Shown here piece after piece: positions 1-6,451 of a stretch of DNA of 8,901 nt (within the stretch, counting starts at the first letter, position 1; each line of letters starts with the position of its first letter). Origin of the DNA: Synergistaceae bacterium (GTDB lineage: Bacteria > Synergistota > Synergistia > Synergistales > Thermovirgaceae). The position numbers and the translations under genes are program-made. The notes under the pieces were generated by a model. The model saw nothing but the letters and a program-made list of their open reading frames with translations. It was not told where the DNA came from and searched no databases. The stretch is taken from the NCBI GenBank assembly GCA_003446665.1, contig DMCT01000033.1:35785-44685 (forward strand), read 5' to 3'.

Positions 1-818
1 GCCGCGAAAAAGACGTTGTCGGAGGTTACGAGGTCATTCAATTCCAAAACCTGCTGAAGGTCCATGCCGAGTTCCCTGCATTTAGCCGCCTCTTCTGAAT
101 TTCTGGGCCAAAGCTTGCACTGCATGTTCCCTCCCACGCATTTAAGGGCGCACGCACTGATTACGGCTTCCGGCGAACCTCCTATCCCCAGAAGCAGATC
201 GATGCCGCTTTCTTCTCGACAAGTCATCAATGCTCCGGCTATATCACCGTCTGGAATGAGTCTGATTCTGGCTCCGGCAGCGCGAATGTCTCCTATTATC
301 TGTTCATGCCTGGGTCGATCCAAAACGACGACTGTCACATCTTCAACGGATTTGCGCAAGGCTTTTGCCACCCGTCTAAGGTTTTCCTCGATGGGTGCTT
401 CTATATCTATTACGTCGGCAGCTCCTGGTCCGGCCGCAATCTTGTTCATGTAAAATATATGTCTTGGATCATACATGGTGTTGTGTTCAGAAAGTGCCAC
501 AACACTTATGGCGTTGGGGCGCCCTAATGCGAGAAGTCGCGTCCCATCGATCGGGTCTACGGCTATATCGACTAAAGGCTCTTCTCCAGTACCCAGGACC
601 TCGCCGTTGTAAAGCATCGGCGCCTCGTCCTTTTCGCCTTCTCCTATCACAACGACACCGTTCATGCTTATAGTGTTCAGCATATACCTCATAGCGTTTA
701 CTGCGGCGTTGTCCGAGGCATTTTTGTCGCCTCTTCCCATCCATCTTCCTGCCGCCATTGCCGCTGCTTCGGTGGCTCGAACTAGTTCAAGAGCCATGTT
801 TCGTTCAGGTTTAGCCAT
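1..818 (-). CDS. glpX: Class II fructose-1,6-bisphosphatase (GlpX), 3'-truncated by window edge
   Basis: This gene encodes the GlpX-type phosphatase that hydrolyses fructose-1,6-bisphosphate to fructose-6-phosphate, the committed step of gluconeogenesis, in the cytoplasm with a divalent metal. About 272 codons are visible. The family is usually 320-340 residues, so roughly the last fifth lies beyond the left edge. Visible family motifs are GRGDKN near residue 28, [13 protein letters not shown] near 57-69, the metal and phosphate site VDPIDGT at 87-93, IPDGD near 190 and GIGGSPE near 211. E. coli GlpX has Glu where this protein has the Asp of DPIDGT; I recall Asp in other lineages too. Some family members also act on sedoheptulose-1,7-bisphosphate, which sequence alone cannot exclude. 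The ATG start sits six bases after a near-perfect Shine-Dalgarno, 21 bases after the purB stop. No stop codon interrupts the visible frame. Confidence 0.95.
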   Translation of the reverse strand, partial: MAKPERNMALELVRATEAAAMAAGRWMGRGDKNASDNAAVNAMRYMLNTISMNGVVVIGEGEKDEAPMLYNGEVLGTGEEPLVDIAVDPIDGTRLLALGRPNAISVVALSEHNTMYDPRHIFYMNKIAAGPGAADVIDIEAPIEENLRRVAKALRKSVEDVTVVVLDRPRHEQIIGDIRAAGARIRLIPDGDIAGALMTCREESGIDLLLGIGGSPEAVISACALKCVGGNMQCKLWPRNSEEAAKCRELGMDLQQVLELNDLVTSDNVFFA

Positions 819-824
819 TTGCCC

Positions 825-833
825 CACCTCCTC
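825..833 (-). promoter_or_regulatory. Strong ribosome binding site of glpX
   Basis: On the minus strand this reads GAGGAGGTG, almost a full anti-Shine-Dalgarno match, six bases before the glpX ATG. It fixes the start and suggests glpX is translated well despite being last of the visible genes. Confidence 0.85.
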
Positions 834-839
834 GACAAG

Positions 840-2168
840 TCAAAACTCGCGTATTTTATGATTGTCCCATTCTTTACTCTCTGTGAAACGATCAAAGATC
901 TTGTCCACGTATCTCAAATAATACCCCACATCAAAGAGAGATTCCAAAAGATCGGTGCCGATTACATCAGCAATAGCAGGATCATTCTTGCAAAGGTCCC
1001 TGAAGTCGCTTCCTTGCATCCATGATTGCATGGCCTTCCGTTGGACCAGTTCGTAGGCCTTCTCTCTTTCAAGTCCTTTTTCTACCAGCGTCAAAAGCAC
1101 CCTTTGGCTGAAAATGAGCCCTTTCGTAAGTTCAAGGTTTTTCCCGATATTCTCCTCATAGACATCCAGGTTGCGGATCAGGCGTGCGAGTGTCTCTAGC
1201 ATGTACTGGGTGATATGAAAGCTGTCGGGCCATATAACCCGCTCCGTTGAAGAATGACTGATGTCACGCTCGTGCCAGAGGGCGATATTTTCAAGCGCCA
1301 CATTGGCATAACCTCTAAGCAATCTCGCCATTCCACAAAGGCGTTCGGACAGGATGGGATTGCGCTTGTGTGGCATTGCAGAAGAACCCTTCTGCTTCGA
1401 AGAAAAGGGCTCGGCCGCTTCCAGAACTTCCGTACGCTGAAGGTGCCTGATTTCAAGGGCTATTCGTTCTACTGTGCCTCCAAGGATTGCCATGCTCGTC
1501 AGGACTTCTGCGTGAATGTCGCGTTGTATGATCTGTGTGGAAACAGGAGCTGGATTCAAGCCCAGAATCTCGCATACCCTTTTTTCTATCTCCGGGGGGC
1601 AATGGGCATAAGTACCTACTGCGCCTGATATTTTTCCTACGCAGGCTGAATGTCTCGCTTCCTGTATACGTTTCAGGTCCCGACGGAGCTGATCATACCA
1701 GTTGAGCATCTTGAGTCCGAGAGTCGTAGGTTCGGCATGGACGCCGTGGGTCCTTCCTATGCACCGAAGATGTCGATACTTTTCGGCCTGGAGCAGTACC
1801 GTATCAAGCAGATCTCCCAGACATGAAAGGACTACATCCAGCGCTTCCCGAAGCAAAAGCGACGTCGCCGTATCTATAACATCGCTGCTGGTAAGTCCGA
1901 GATGAATGAACCTTCCCTCCTGACCCACTTTCTCAGCCACTGCCGTGACAAAAGCAATGACGTCGTGATTCACGTCAGCTTCAATTTCTCTTATCCTGTC
2001 TTCGCTAAAACCGGCTTTTTCCCTTATAGTTTCGTTGGCTTCACGAGGAATACGGCCCGCTTCAGTCCATGCCTGACAAACCGCAAGCTCAACTTTTAGC
2101 CACATCTTGTACCTGTTCGCATTTGACCAGATCCTGTCCATTTCAGGAGTGCTGTACCTTTCGATCAC
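840..2168 (-). CDS. purB: Adenylosuccinate lyase
   Basis: PurB belongs to the fumarase/aspartase superfamily. It splits fumarate from SAICAR in de novo purine synthesis and from adenylosuccinate in AMP formation, working as a cytoplasmic homotetramer. The 442-residue product has the usual family length. His68 (in VNHDV) and His141 (in GRTHGVHAEPT) stand at the same numbers as the catalytic histidines I recall for the B. subtilis enzyme. GLTSSDVIDTA lies at 91-101, and the superfamily signature GSSAMPHKRNP at 261-271 supplies the mobile-loop catalytic serine. The start codon is GTG, six bases after the DUF4416 stop, with AAGGA nine bases upstream inside the end of that gene. The N-terminus MIERYSTPEM is typical of the family, which supports the GTG. 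I see no missing key residue. Confidence 0.97.
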   Translation of the reverse strand: MIERYSTPEMDRIWSNANRYKMWLKVELAVCQAWTEAGRIPREANETIREKAGFSEDRIREIEADVNHDVIAFVTAVAEKVGQEGRFIHLGLTSSDVIDTATSLLLREALDVVLSCLGDLLDTVLLQAEKYRHLRCIGRTHGVHAEPTTLGLKMLNWYDQLRRDLKRIQEARHSACVGKISGAVGTYAHCPPEIEKRVCEILGLNPAPVSTQIIQRDIHAEVLTSMAILGGTVERIALEIRHLQRTEVLEAAEPFSSKQKGSSAMPHKRNPILSERLCGMARLLRGYANVALENIALWHERDISHSSTERVIWPDSFHITQYMLETLARLIRNLDVYEENIGKNLELTKGLIFSQRVLLTLVEKGLEREKAYELVQRKAMQSWMQGSDFRDLCKNDPAIADVIGTDLLESLFDVGYYLRYVDKIFDRFTESKEWDNHKIREF

Positions 2169-2174
2169 AAGGCG

Positions 2175-2687
2175 TCATCCTTTCTTCAGTTTCCTGACGT
2201 CGCGCAGCCAGTCAAGCCGTACAGTATCCAGGAAGGAGTTGTATAATCCGGAAGCGAAATCCGGAAAACTATGTTCGTAAGGACGCCACGACTTTTTGAC
2301 ATACCTTAATGTCACTTCCGCGAAAATACCGTCACGTAGATAAATCCTGTGGGCGTGGTCCTTTGTGGAAGCGAGGACCAGCCTTGCTCCGTCGATATAT
2401 CCCGGGTCGATATTCACCTTTCGCGAAAGGCCCGATTGTTTCTCTATTTCGCAGGTAGCTTTCTTCCAGTCAGCCAGTTCACCTGCATCAAACAACCCCT
2501 TGAAAGAAACGAACCCTCTGTAAAGTTTTGGAGCTATATCCTTGTAGTAATCCGTGTGGTCGAAAGGGATACCTGAAAGAACCCGTTCCATGGAGCCGAA
2601 ACGACTCTCGAGTTTTTCGTGGACCCACGCCAGATGATTGGTGTCAGGATAAAGAACTCCGATAACGAGTTTGACTTTCGGGGTCAT
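2175..2687 (-). CDS. DUF4416 family protein of unknown function
   Basis: The 170-residue soluble protein has no signal peptide or membrane segment. I recognise the DUF4416 family from its motif pattern: an opening strand VKLVIGVLYPD, then PFDHTDYY at 41-48, NIDPGYIDGARLVLASTKD at 92-110, HRIYL at 113-117, GIFAEVTLRY at 120-129 and FPDF at 141-144. The length is normal for the family. The function is unknown. Some homologues carry the label 'GTP-binding protein', but there is no P-loop here, so I do not repeat that. Conserved Asp, His, Lys and Tyr residues could form a ligand or active site, which is inference. The gene lies 21 bases after ftsY and six before purB. The ATG start has only a poor Shine-Dalgarno (AAAGGG about 17 bases upstream), so it may depend on ribosomes finishing ftsY. 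Confidence 0.85.
   Translation of the reverse strand: MTPKVKLVIGVLYPDTNHLAWVHEKLESRFGSMERVLSGIPFDHTDYYKDIAPKLYRGFVSFKGLFDAGELADWKKATCEIEKQSGLSRKVNIDPGYIDGARLVLASTKDHAHRIYLRDGIFAEVTLRYVKKSWRPYEHSFPDFASGLYNSFLDTVRLDWLRDVRKLKKG
2178..2182 (-). promoter_or_regulatory. Ribosome binding site for the GTG start of purB
   Basis: AAGGA on the minus strand overlaps the last codons of the DUF4416 gene and lies nine bases before GTG at 2168. The site supports the GTG start and suggests translational coupling of purB to the upstream gene. Confidence 0.6.
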
Positions 2688-2708
2688 TTAGAGAGCGTTC
2701 ACACCCTT

Positions 2709-3617
2709 TCATTGCAGAAGACCTTCGGCGAATTCAGTCGGTGAAAAACCAGTCAAATCTTCTGCCCTTTCCCCAAGTCCTACGTACCTTACCGGGAGCT
2801 GCAATTTTGCGGCAACGGCAAGGAGGATTCCGCCTTTTGCCGTATTGTCGTATTTCGTGACTATGACACCCGTCAGATTAAGGATTTCGTGAAAAACGGA
2901 AGCCTGAGCGAAGGCATTCTGACCTGATACGGCGTCAAGGACGAGCAATGTTTCCTTCTTCCATCCATCGCATTCACGATCAACTATCTTCGAGATTTTA
3001 CGAAGTTCTTCCATAAGGTTTTTCTTGGTATGCAAGCGGCCGGCAGTATCCACGACAAGGCAGTCAGCGTTTCCGGCTTTCGCCGACCTGATGGCATCGA
3101 ATACTACTGCGGCAGGGTCGCTACCCGGCTCCCGGGCAAGAACATCTATTCCCAATGAATTGCCAAGTTGCTTCAATTGATCTATGGCTGCCGACCGAAA
3201 GGTATCGGCTGCGACCAAAATCGGCCTTTTTCCGCCAAGCGAAAGGTTCCGGGCGATTTTTGCTGCCGTGGTTGTTTTCCCGCTTCCGTTCACACCTACC
3301 AGAAGAATGATACATGGGGCGGCGCCATCGCAGGCTACAGGCTCACCCATTCCCTCGACGGACTCAAGGTGGGTTTTCAGGATATCCTTAAGCGCGCTCT
3401 TGATATCTTCCCTGGATCTTGCTTTCTTTCGCCGGCTTTCTTCCTTGAGTTTTTCAATGATCTTTTCCGAAGTTTCCAATCCAACATCGCCACGTATCAA
3501 AAGACTTTCAAGGTCTTCCCAAAACTCTTCATCAATTTGTTCGCTTCCACCAAGCAAATTGTCGAGCCCCCATTTTGAGCCGACAGTCTGCAATTTTTCG
3601 CGAAACCTTTGCAGCAT
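2709..3617 (-). CDS. ftsY: Signal recognition particle receptor FtsY
   Basis: FtsY is the SRP receptor GTPase. It pairs with Ffh at the membrane and hands ribosome-nascent chain complexes to the Sec translocon. The 302-residue product has a helical N domain (about 1-95) and a G domain with G1 GVNGSGKTTT at 108-117, ADTFRSAA at 137-144, DTAGR at 190-194, DAVSGQN at 228-234, the G4 motif TKYD at 254-257 and GLGERAEDL at 280-288. The acidic A domain of E. coli FtsY is absent, as in many non-proteobacteria, so membrane binding must rest on the short N-terminal helix. The frame opens nine bases earlier at a GTG, but that codon abuts the Shine-Dalgarno. ATG at 3617 has GAGGAG eight bases upstream and is preferred. 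The TKYDNTAKGG segment differs from the usual TKLDGTAKGG. The gene follows ricT after 77 bases. Confidence 0.96.
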   Translation of the reverse strand: MLQRFREKLQTVGSKWGLDNLLGGSEQIDEEFWEDLESLLIRGDVGLETSEKIIEKLKEESRRKKARSREDIKSALKDILKTHLESVEGMGEPVACDGAAPCIILLVGVNGSGKTTTAAKIARNLSLGGKRPILVAADTFRSAAIDQLKQLGNSLGIDVLAREPGSDPAAVVFDAIRSAKAGNADCLVVDTAGRLHTKKNLMEELRKISKIVDRECDGWKKETLLVLDAVSGQNAFAQASVFHEILNLTGVIVTKYDNTAKGGILLAVAAKLQLPVRYVGLGERAEDLTGFSPTEFAEGLLQ

Positions 3618-3625
3618 ATACAACA

Positions 3626-3631
3626 CTCCTC
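3626..3631 (-). promoter_or_regulatory. Ribosome binding site that decides the ftsY start
   Basis: GAGGAG on the minus strand lies eight bases before ATG at 3617. The upstream in-frame GTG at 3626 overlaps this site and cannot be served by it, so the shorter protein is favoured. Confidence 0.7.
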
Positions 3632-3694
3632 AAGGGCTTACGATTCAGAACATCTTATTCGTATAGTCGATACATTACGTTTGTGTTATACATT

Positions 3695-4954
3695 CTATTT
3701 GTTTTTCTCATCTGCTTGAGAATTTTCCCTTTCTGGATTAATACGTTTCTGCTTCTTCCATTTCCCTGATTTTATCTTTCTTTTTTCTTTTTTTTCCGTC
3801 TTTTGTTTTTCTTCACTCTCTTTTGAGGATTCGGCAGAAGAGGGTTTTTTACGAGCCGTTTTATTTTTGCTTTTGCGAGAAAATCTACGGTGTTTTTTCC
3901 CGGTTTTCCTTTTGTCGCTTTCTTTTTGTTCAGCGAGAGTACTCTCGCCTTTTGATTCGCTCTCTTCGGTTACCTCTTCACTATACGCTTTTGTCAGGAT
4001 TTCAAGTTTCGTCTTTTTATTTTCTGGTGTTTCCGATTTTATTTCTTTCTCTTCCACAAAATTTTCAGGCTGCTCATTTTCCCAGGACTTCCCTTCTTCC
4101 ACGCATGTCCTGAAATTTTCAAAATCTTCTATTTCTACCAGAAATTCACCTTTTTCAGGATGGAAGATGCGAACGGAATTAGAACGTATGTCCACACCTG
4201 AAACTATGTAACTGGTTTCGGGTGTTTTTATCTTCGTTCCAGGGTTGGGAAGGTCCTTCCAGAGCTCGCGATACATTTCATGCTCATAAGCCATACAGCA
4301 CATGAGTCTTCCGCATATACCGGAAATCTTTGACGGATTCAAGGCGAGGTTTTGTTCCTTGACCATCTTGATACAAATGGGTTCGAAACGTTCGAGCCAA
4401 TAGGAACAGCAACAGGGCATTCCGCACGGAGAAAGCCCCTTTACCACCTTCGCTTCATCTCTTACTCCTATTTGACGCATTTCTATACGGGTCTTGAAAA
4501 CACGAGCAAGATCGCGCACATAAGCCCGAAAATCGATACGCTGGTCAGCAGTAAAATAAAAAAAGAGCTTTTTCCCGTCCAGGAGGTACTCTACGTCGAC
4601 AAGTTTCATGAGTAATTTATGCTCACGCAGCATTTGCCTTGCGGCAACAAGTATTTTTTCTTCTTCCTCTTCCTGCTCCTTCCTTGTATTGAGGTCTTCT
4701 TCGGTCGCAGTACGAATGAACTCGATTTCCTGAAAAGGCGGTTCCCCTCCCTTGGCCTGAGGGTCTGTCGGGGCGCCCAGAACGCGTTTCCTGCAATCTT
4801 CGACTTTTTCTGACTCTGATGGGCCGATGATCAGAGACAATTCCATACCTCGTGCGGACGAAACGACTACCTGCTCCGCTTTTTTTAGAAGAAAGTCGGT
4901 ATTTAAAGCCCCGATGTATCTTGGTTTACCAAAGGTCGCCAAATAAATGGTCAA
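3695..4954 (-). CDS. ricT: PSP1-domain protein, RicT/YaaT-like, with long charged C-terminal tail
   Basis: This is the RicT (YaaT) family. In B. subtilis RicT works with RicA and RicF in an Fe-S-containing complex that aids RNase Y-dependent mRNA processing. The PSP1 core spans about residues 1-285. Its cysteine signatures are GLSPCGMPCCC at 173-183 (Cys177, 181, 182, 183) and SGICGRLMCCMAYE at 211-224 (Cys214, 219, 220), with Cys194 between them; these are candidate cluster ligands. A charged helical stretch with a run of glutamates lies near 83-110. Residues 288-419 form a low-complexity tail rich in Glu, Lys and Ser, becoming strongly basic towards the end. The B. subtilis protein is about 275 residues and lacks such a tail. 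The start is TTG at 4954, nine bases after AGGAGG; the next in-frame ATG (residue 37) would remove the conserved N-terminus. The start lies 29 bases inside holB, matching the holB-yaaT order of Firmicutes. Confidence 0.9.
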   Translation of the reverse strand: MTIYLATFGKPRYIGALNTDFLLKKAEQVVVSSARGMELSLIIGPSESEKVEDCRKRVLGAPTDPQAKGGEPPFQEIEFIRTATEEDLNTRKEQEEEEEKILVAARQMLREHKLLMKLVDVEYLLDGKKLFFYFTADQRIDFRAYVRDLARVFKTRIEMRQIGVRDEAKVVKGLSPCGMPCCCSYWLERFEPICIKMVKEQNLALNPSKISGICGRLMCCMAYEHEMYRELWKDLPNPGTKIKTPETSYIVSGVDIRSNSVRIFHPEKGEFLVEIEDFENFRTCVEEGKSWENEQPENFVEEKEIKSETPENKKTKLEILTKAYSEEVTEESESKGESTLAEQKESDKRKTGKKHRRFSRKSKNKTARKKPSSAESSKESEEKQKTEKKEKRKIKSGKWKKQKRINPERENSQADEKNK

Positions 4955-5687
4955 ATTGTGATCCCTCCTGCAATGCTTCGTGTACCAGGTCCTGGATCAT
5001 AGCCACTTTGAGGTTGCCCTTTTCGCTTATCATTCTTACTGTTTCGATCCTCGCTGCAAGTTGATGTTTCCGTTTTTTTACCAATGCGGGAATCCATTCT
5101 GACAGGTCCAAAAGGAGCTCAGAAGGTTTTTTTCCTTCCGCGGACTCGATCCATTTCATAAATTCTTCAATATCTTCCGGGAACTTTAACGGACCGCCTA
5201 TGCTTTTTACTGGATATTTGAAGATAACCAGGCGGCTTCTCAGTGTAGGTATAAGATTGTCCTCTTCCAGGAACAACAGTATCCTCCCTTTTTCCGGAGG
5301 TTCTTCAGTTATTTTCAAAAGGCTGTTACCCGCTGGGAGAGAAAGCCTGTCACAGCCATACAAGACAGCAAGCCTGCATGGTCCGGCAACCGGTACCAGT
5401 GAGATATCCTCCCATATTCGACGGCAATCATCAATCCCCGGAGCCTGATCGAAAGAGCCCTTCGGGATTAGATCGGGATGGGTCTTGCCCACCCAAAGGC
5501 GGCAGGAAGGACATTTTTGGCAAGCATTACCTTCAAGGCAAAGAATGAGACCCGCAAGTCTTTCCGCCAGTTCCTGCTGAAGCAGCTTTGGTGCGATTAA
5601 AGCGGCGCTTCTGCCTGAAACTATTAAAGAAGCTATGTTTTCAAGACTTTTCGAGATATCCGATTTATGGTCTTTTTGTTCAGTCAT
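4926..5687 (-). CDS. holB: DNA polymerase III delta-prime subunit, short form
   Basis: Delta-prime is the stator of the clamp-loader complex that places the sliding clamp on DNA. The product is about 253 residues against roughly 330 in E. coli. Its AAA+ fold lacks a working P-loop: SAALIAPKLLQQE stands where a GxxGxGKT motif would be, as expected for delta-prime. A zinc module is visible as Cys50, Cys56, Cys59 and Cys62. NSLLKITEEPP at 121-131 is the hallmark of the family, and LRSRLVIFKYP at 149-159 matches the sensor 1 region. The C-terminal part after residue 160 is only about 93 residues, so the collar domain seems reduced. ATG at 5687 has AAGGAG nine bases upstream and is preferred. An in-frame GTG at 5708 would overlap the tmk stop as GTGA and add seven residues. 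The gene lies between tmk and ricT, as in Firmicutes. Confidence 0.9.
   Translation of the reverse strand: MTEQKDHKSDISKSLENIASLIVSGRSAALIAPKLLQQELAERLAGLILCLEGNACQKCPSCRLWVGKTHPDLIPKGSFDQAPGIDDCRRIWEDISLVPVAGPCRLAVLYGCDRLSLPAGNSLLKITEEPPEKGRILLFLEEDNLIPTLRSRLVIFKYPVKSIGGPLKFPEDIEEFMKWIESAEGKKPSELLLDLSEWIPALVKKRKHQLAARIETVRMISEKGNLKVAMIQDLVHEALQEGSQFDHLFGDLW
4964..4969 (-). promoter_or_regulatory. Ribosome binding site for the TTG start of ricT
   Basis: AGGAGG on the minus strand lies nine bases before TTG at 4954 and inside the 3' end of holB. It is a full consensus core, which supports an unusual TTG start. Confidence 0.8.
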
Positions 5688-5696
5688 TTCCGTGAA

Positions 5697-5702
5697 CTCC
5701 TT
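5697..5702 (-). promoter_or_regulatory. Ribosome binding site for the ATG start of holB
   Basis: AAGGAG on the minus strand lies nine bases before ATG at 5687. It lies downstream of the alternative GTG at 5708 and therefore favours the ATG. Confidence 0.6.
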
Positions 5703-5704
5703 TT

Positions 5705-6349
5705 TCACCTGCTCTTTCGAATCGTTTTTTCCGTGGATTTTAACATCTTCTTGATGCGATCCAGTTCTATTTTTATATTACGAGCGGTTTCATCCATGGT
5801 GCCTTCGGCATCTATCCTGCGAATTCTATCCGGTTCTTTTTTCCATAAAGACCTGTATCCTTCCGAAATCCTTTGAAGCAGCTCACGATCTGACTCTATC
5901 CTATCGGGTTCTCCTCTTTTTGATATACGCTCCAGAGCTTTTTCTACATCTACGTCAAGCCAGAAGGTGATGTCCGGTTCCGGAAGCCCCGCGGTTTTTA
6001 TCAGTCTGCGAACCTCGTCTTCCGGAAGCCCCCTTCCCCATACTTGATAGGCTATGGTCGAGTCATTATATCTCTCGCAAAGGACTATTTTGTTTTGGTG
6101 AAGTGCTGGAAGGATAACACGCGTTACGTGCTCGCACCTGTCGGCTACAAAAAGCAATGCCTCAGTCCAGGAATGCACAAAATGTTCCTTTATTATAAGG
6201 TCTCGAAGAGCTTGTCCGCTTTCCCAACCGCCCGGTTCCCTTGTCGCCAGTGTGCAGGCCCATCCGACAATATCTTTTATGGTTTCTTCCAGGATTTGCG
6301 TTTGTGTGCTTTTACCGGAACCGTCGATGCCCTCTATCGTTATGAACAA
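5705..6349 (-). CDS. tmk: Thymidylate kinase (dTMP kinase)
   Basis: Tmk phosphorylates dTMP to dTDP with ATP, a required step for dTTP in both de novo and salvage routes. The 214-residue product matches the family length of about 205-215. The P-loop GIDGSGKST is at 7-15, REPGG at 37-41, the TEALLFVADR helix at 62-71, CERYNDSTIAYQ at 91-102, and the LID region KRGEPDRIES at 144-153, followed by YRSLW. The P-loop lacks the basic residue of eukaryotic type I enzymes, while the LID holds basic residues, so it resembles the bacterial type II form. The usual DR(Y/H/F) motif reads ERY here. The start codon is TTG, eight bases after GGGAGG; MFITIEGIDG places the P-loop at the normal distance and there is no ATG between. 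The gene follows mlaD after 102 bases and sits in the tmk-holB-ricT cluster. Confidence 0.96.
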   Translation of the reverse strand: MFITIEGIDGSGKSTQTQILEETIKDIVGWACTLATREPGGWESGQALRDLIIKEHFVHSWTEALLFVADRCEHVTRVILPALHQNKIVLCERYNDSTIAYQVWGRGLPEDEVRRLIKTAGLPEPDITFWLDVDVEKALERISKRGEPDRIESDRELLQRISEGYRSLWKKEPDRIRRIDAEGTMDETARNIKIELDRIKKMLKSTEKTIRKSR

Positions 6350-6357
6350 GTTGATGT

Positions 6358-6363
6358 CCTCCC
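6358..6363 (-). promoter_or_regulatory. Ribosome binding site for the TTG start of tmk
   Basis: GGGAGG on the minus strand lies eight bases before TTG at 6349. Strong pairing and good spacing support the non-ATG start. Confidence 0.75.
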
Positions 6364-6451
6364 AGGGTTTAGAGCATATCTATAATTGAATTGTCCTTTT
6401 TTGCCAGCCAGGAAAGTTTGAATAGCCTGAACACCAGCATTTCAAGCAGCT

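Noticed and set aside
64..453. 129-codon plus-strand open frame.
   Set aside because: It is antisense to glpX, whose protein is clearly conserved, and shows no family motif or ribosome site.
3661..3673. Short inverted repeat GTAT-AGTCG-ATAC in the ftsY leader.
   Set aside because: Four-base arms are too short to call an operator or terminator, and there is no T-run or second copy.
3660..3689. Promoter-like pair on the minus strand before ftsY: ATAACA, 18 bases, TATACG.
   Set aside because: Each box matches only four of six consensus positions in AT-rich DNA, so it is not distinguishable from chance; the gap could still hold a promoter.
3867..4211. Plus-strand Phe/Ser-rich open frames resembling membrane proteins.
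   Set aside because: They are the antisense of the Lys/Glu-rich RicT tail; Lys and Glu codons read backwards give Phe, Leu and Ser, which mimics hydrophobic protein.
5706..5708. GTG as start of holB, overlapping the tmk stop as GTGA.
   Set aside because: The downstream ATG has a better-spaced AAGGAG; the GTG has only a weak, too-close purine stretch. It remains a fair alternative.
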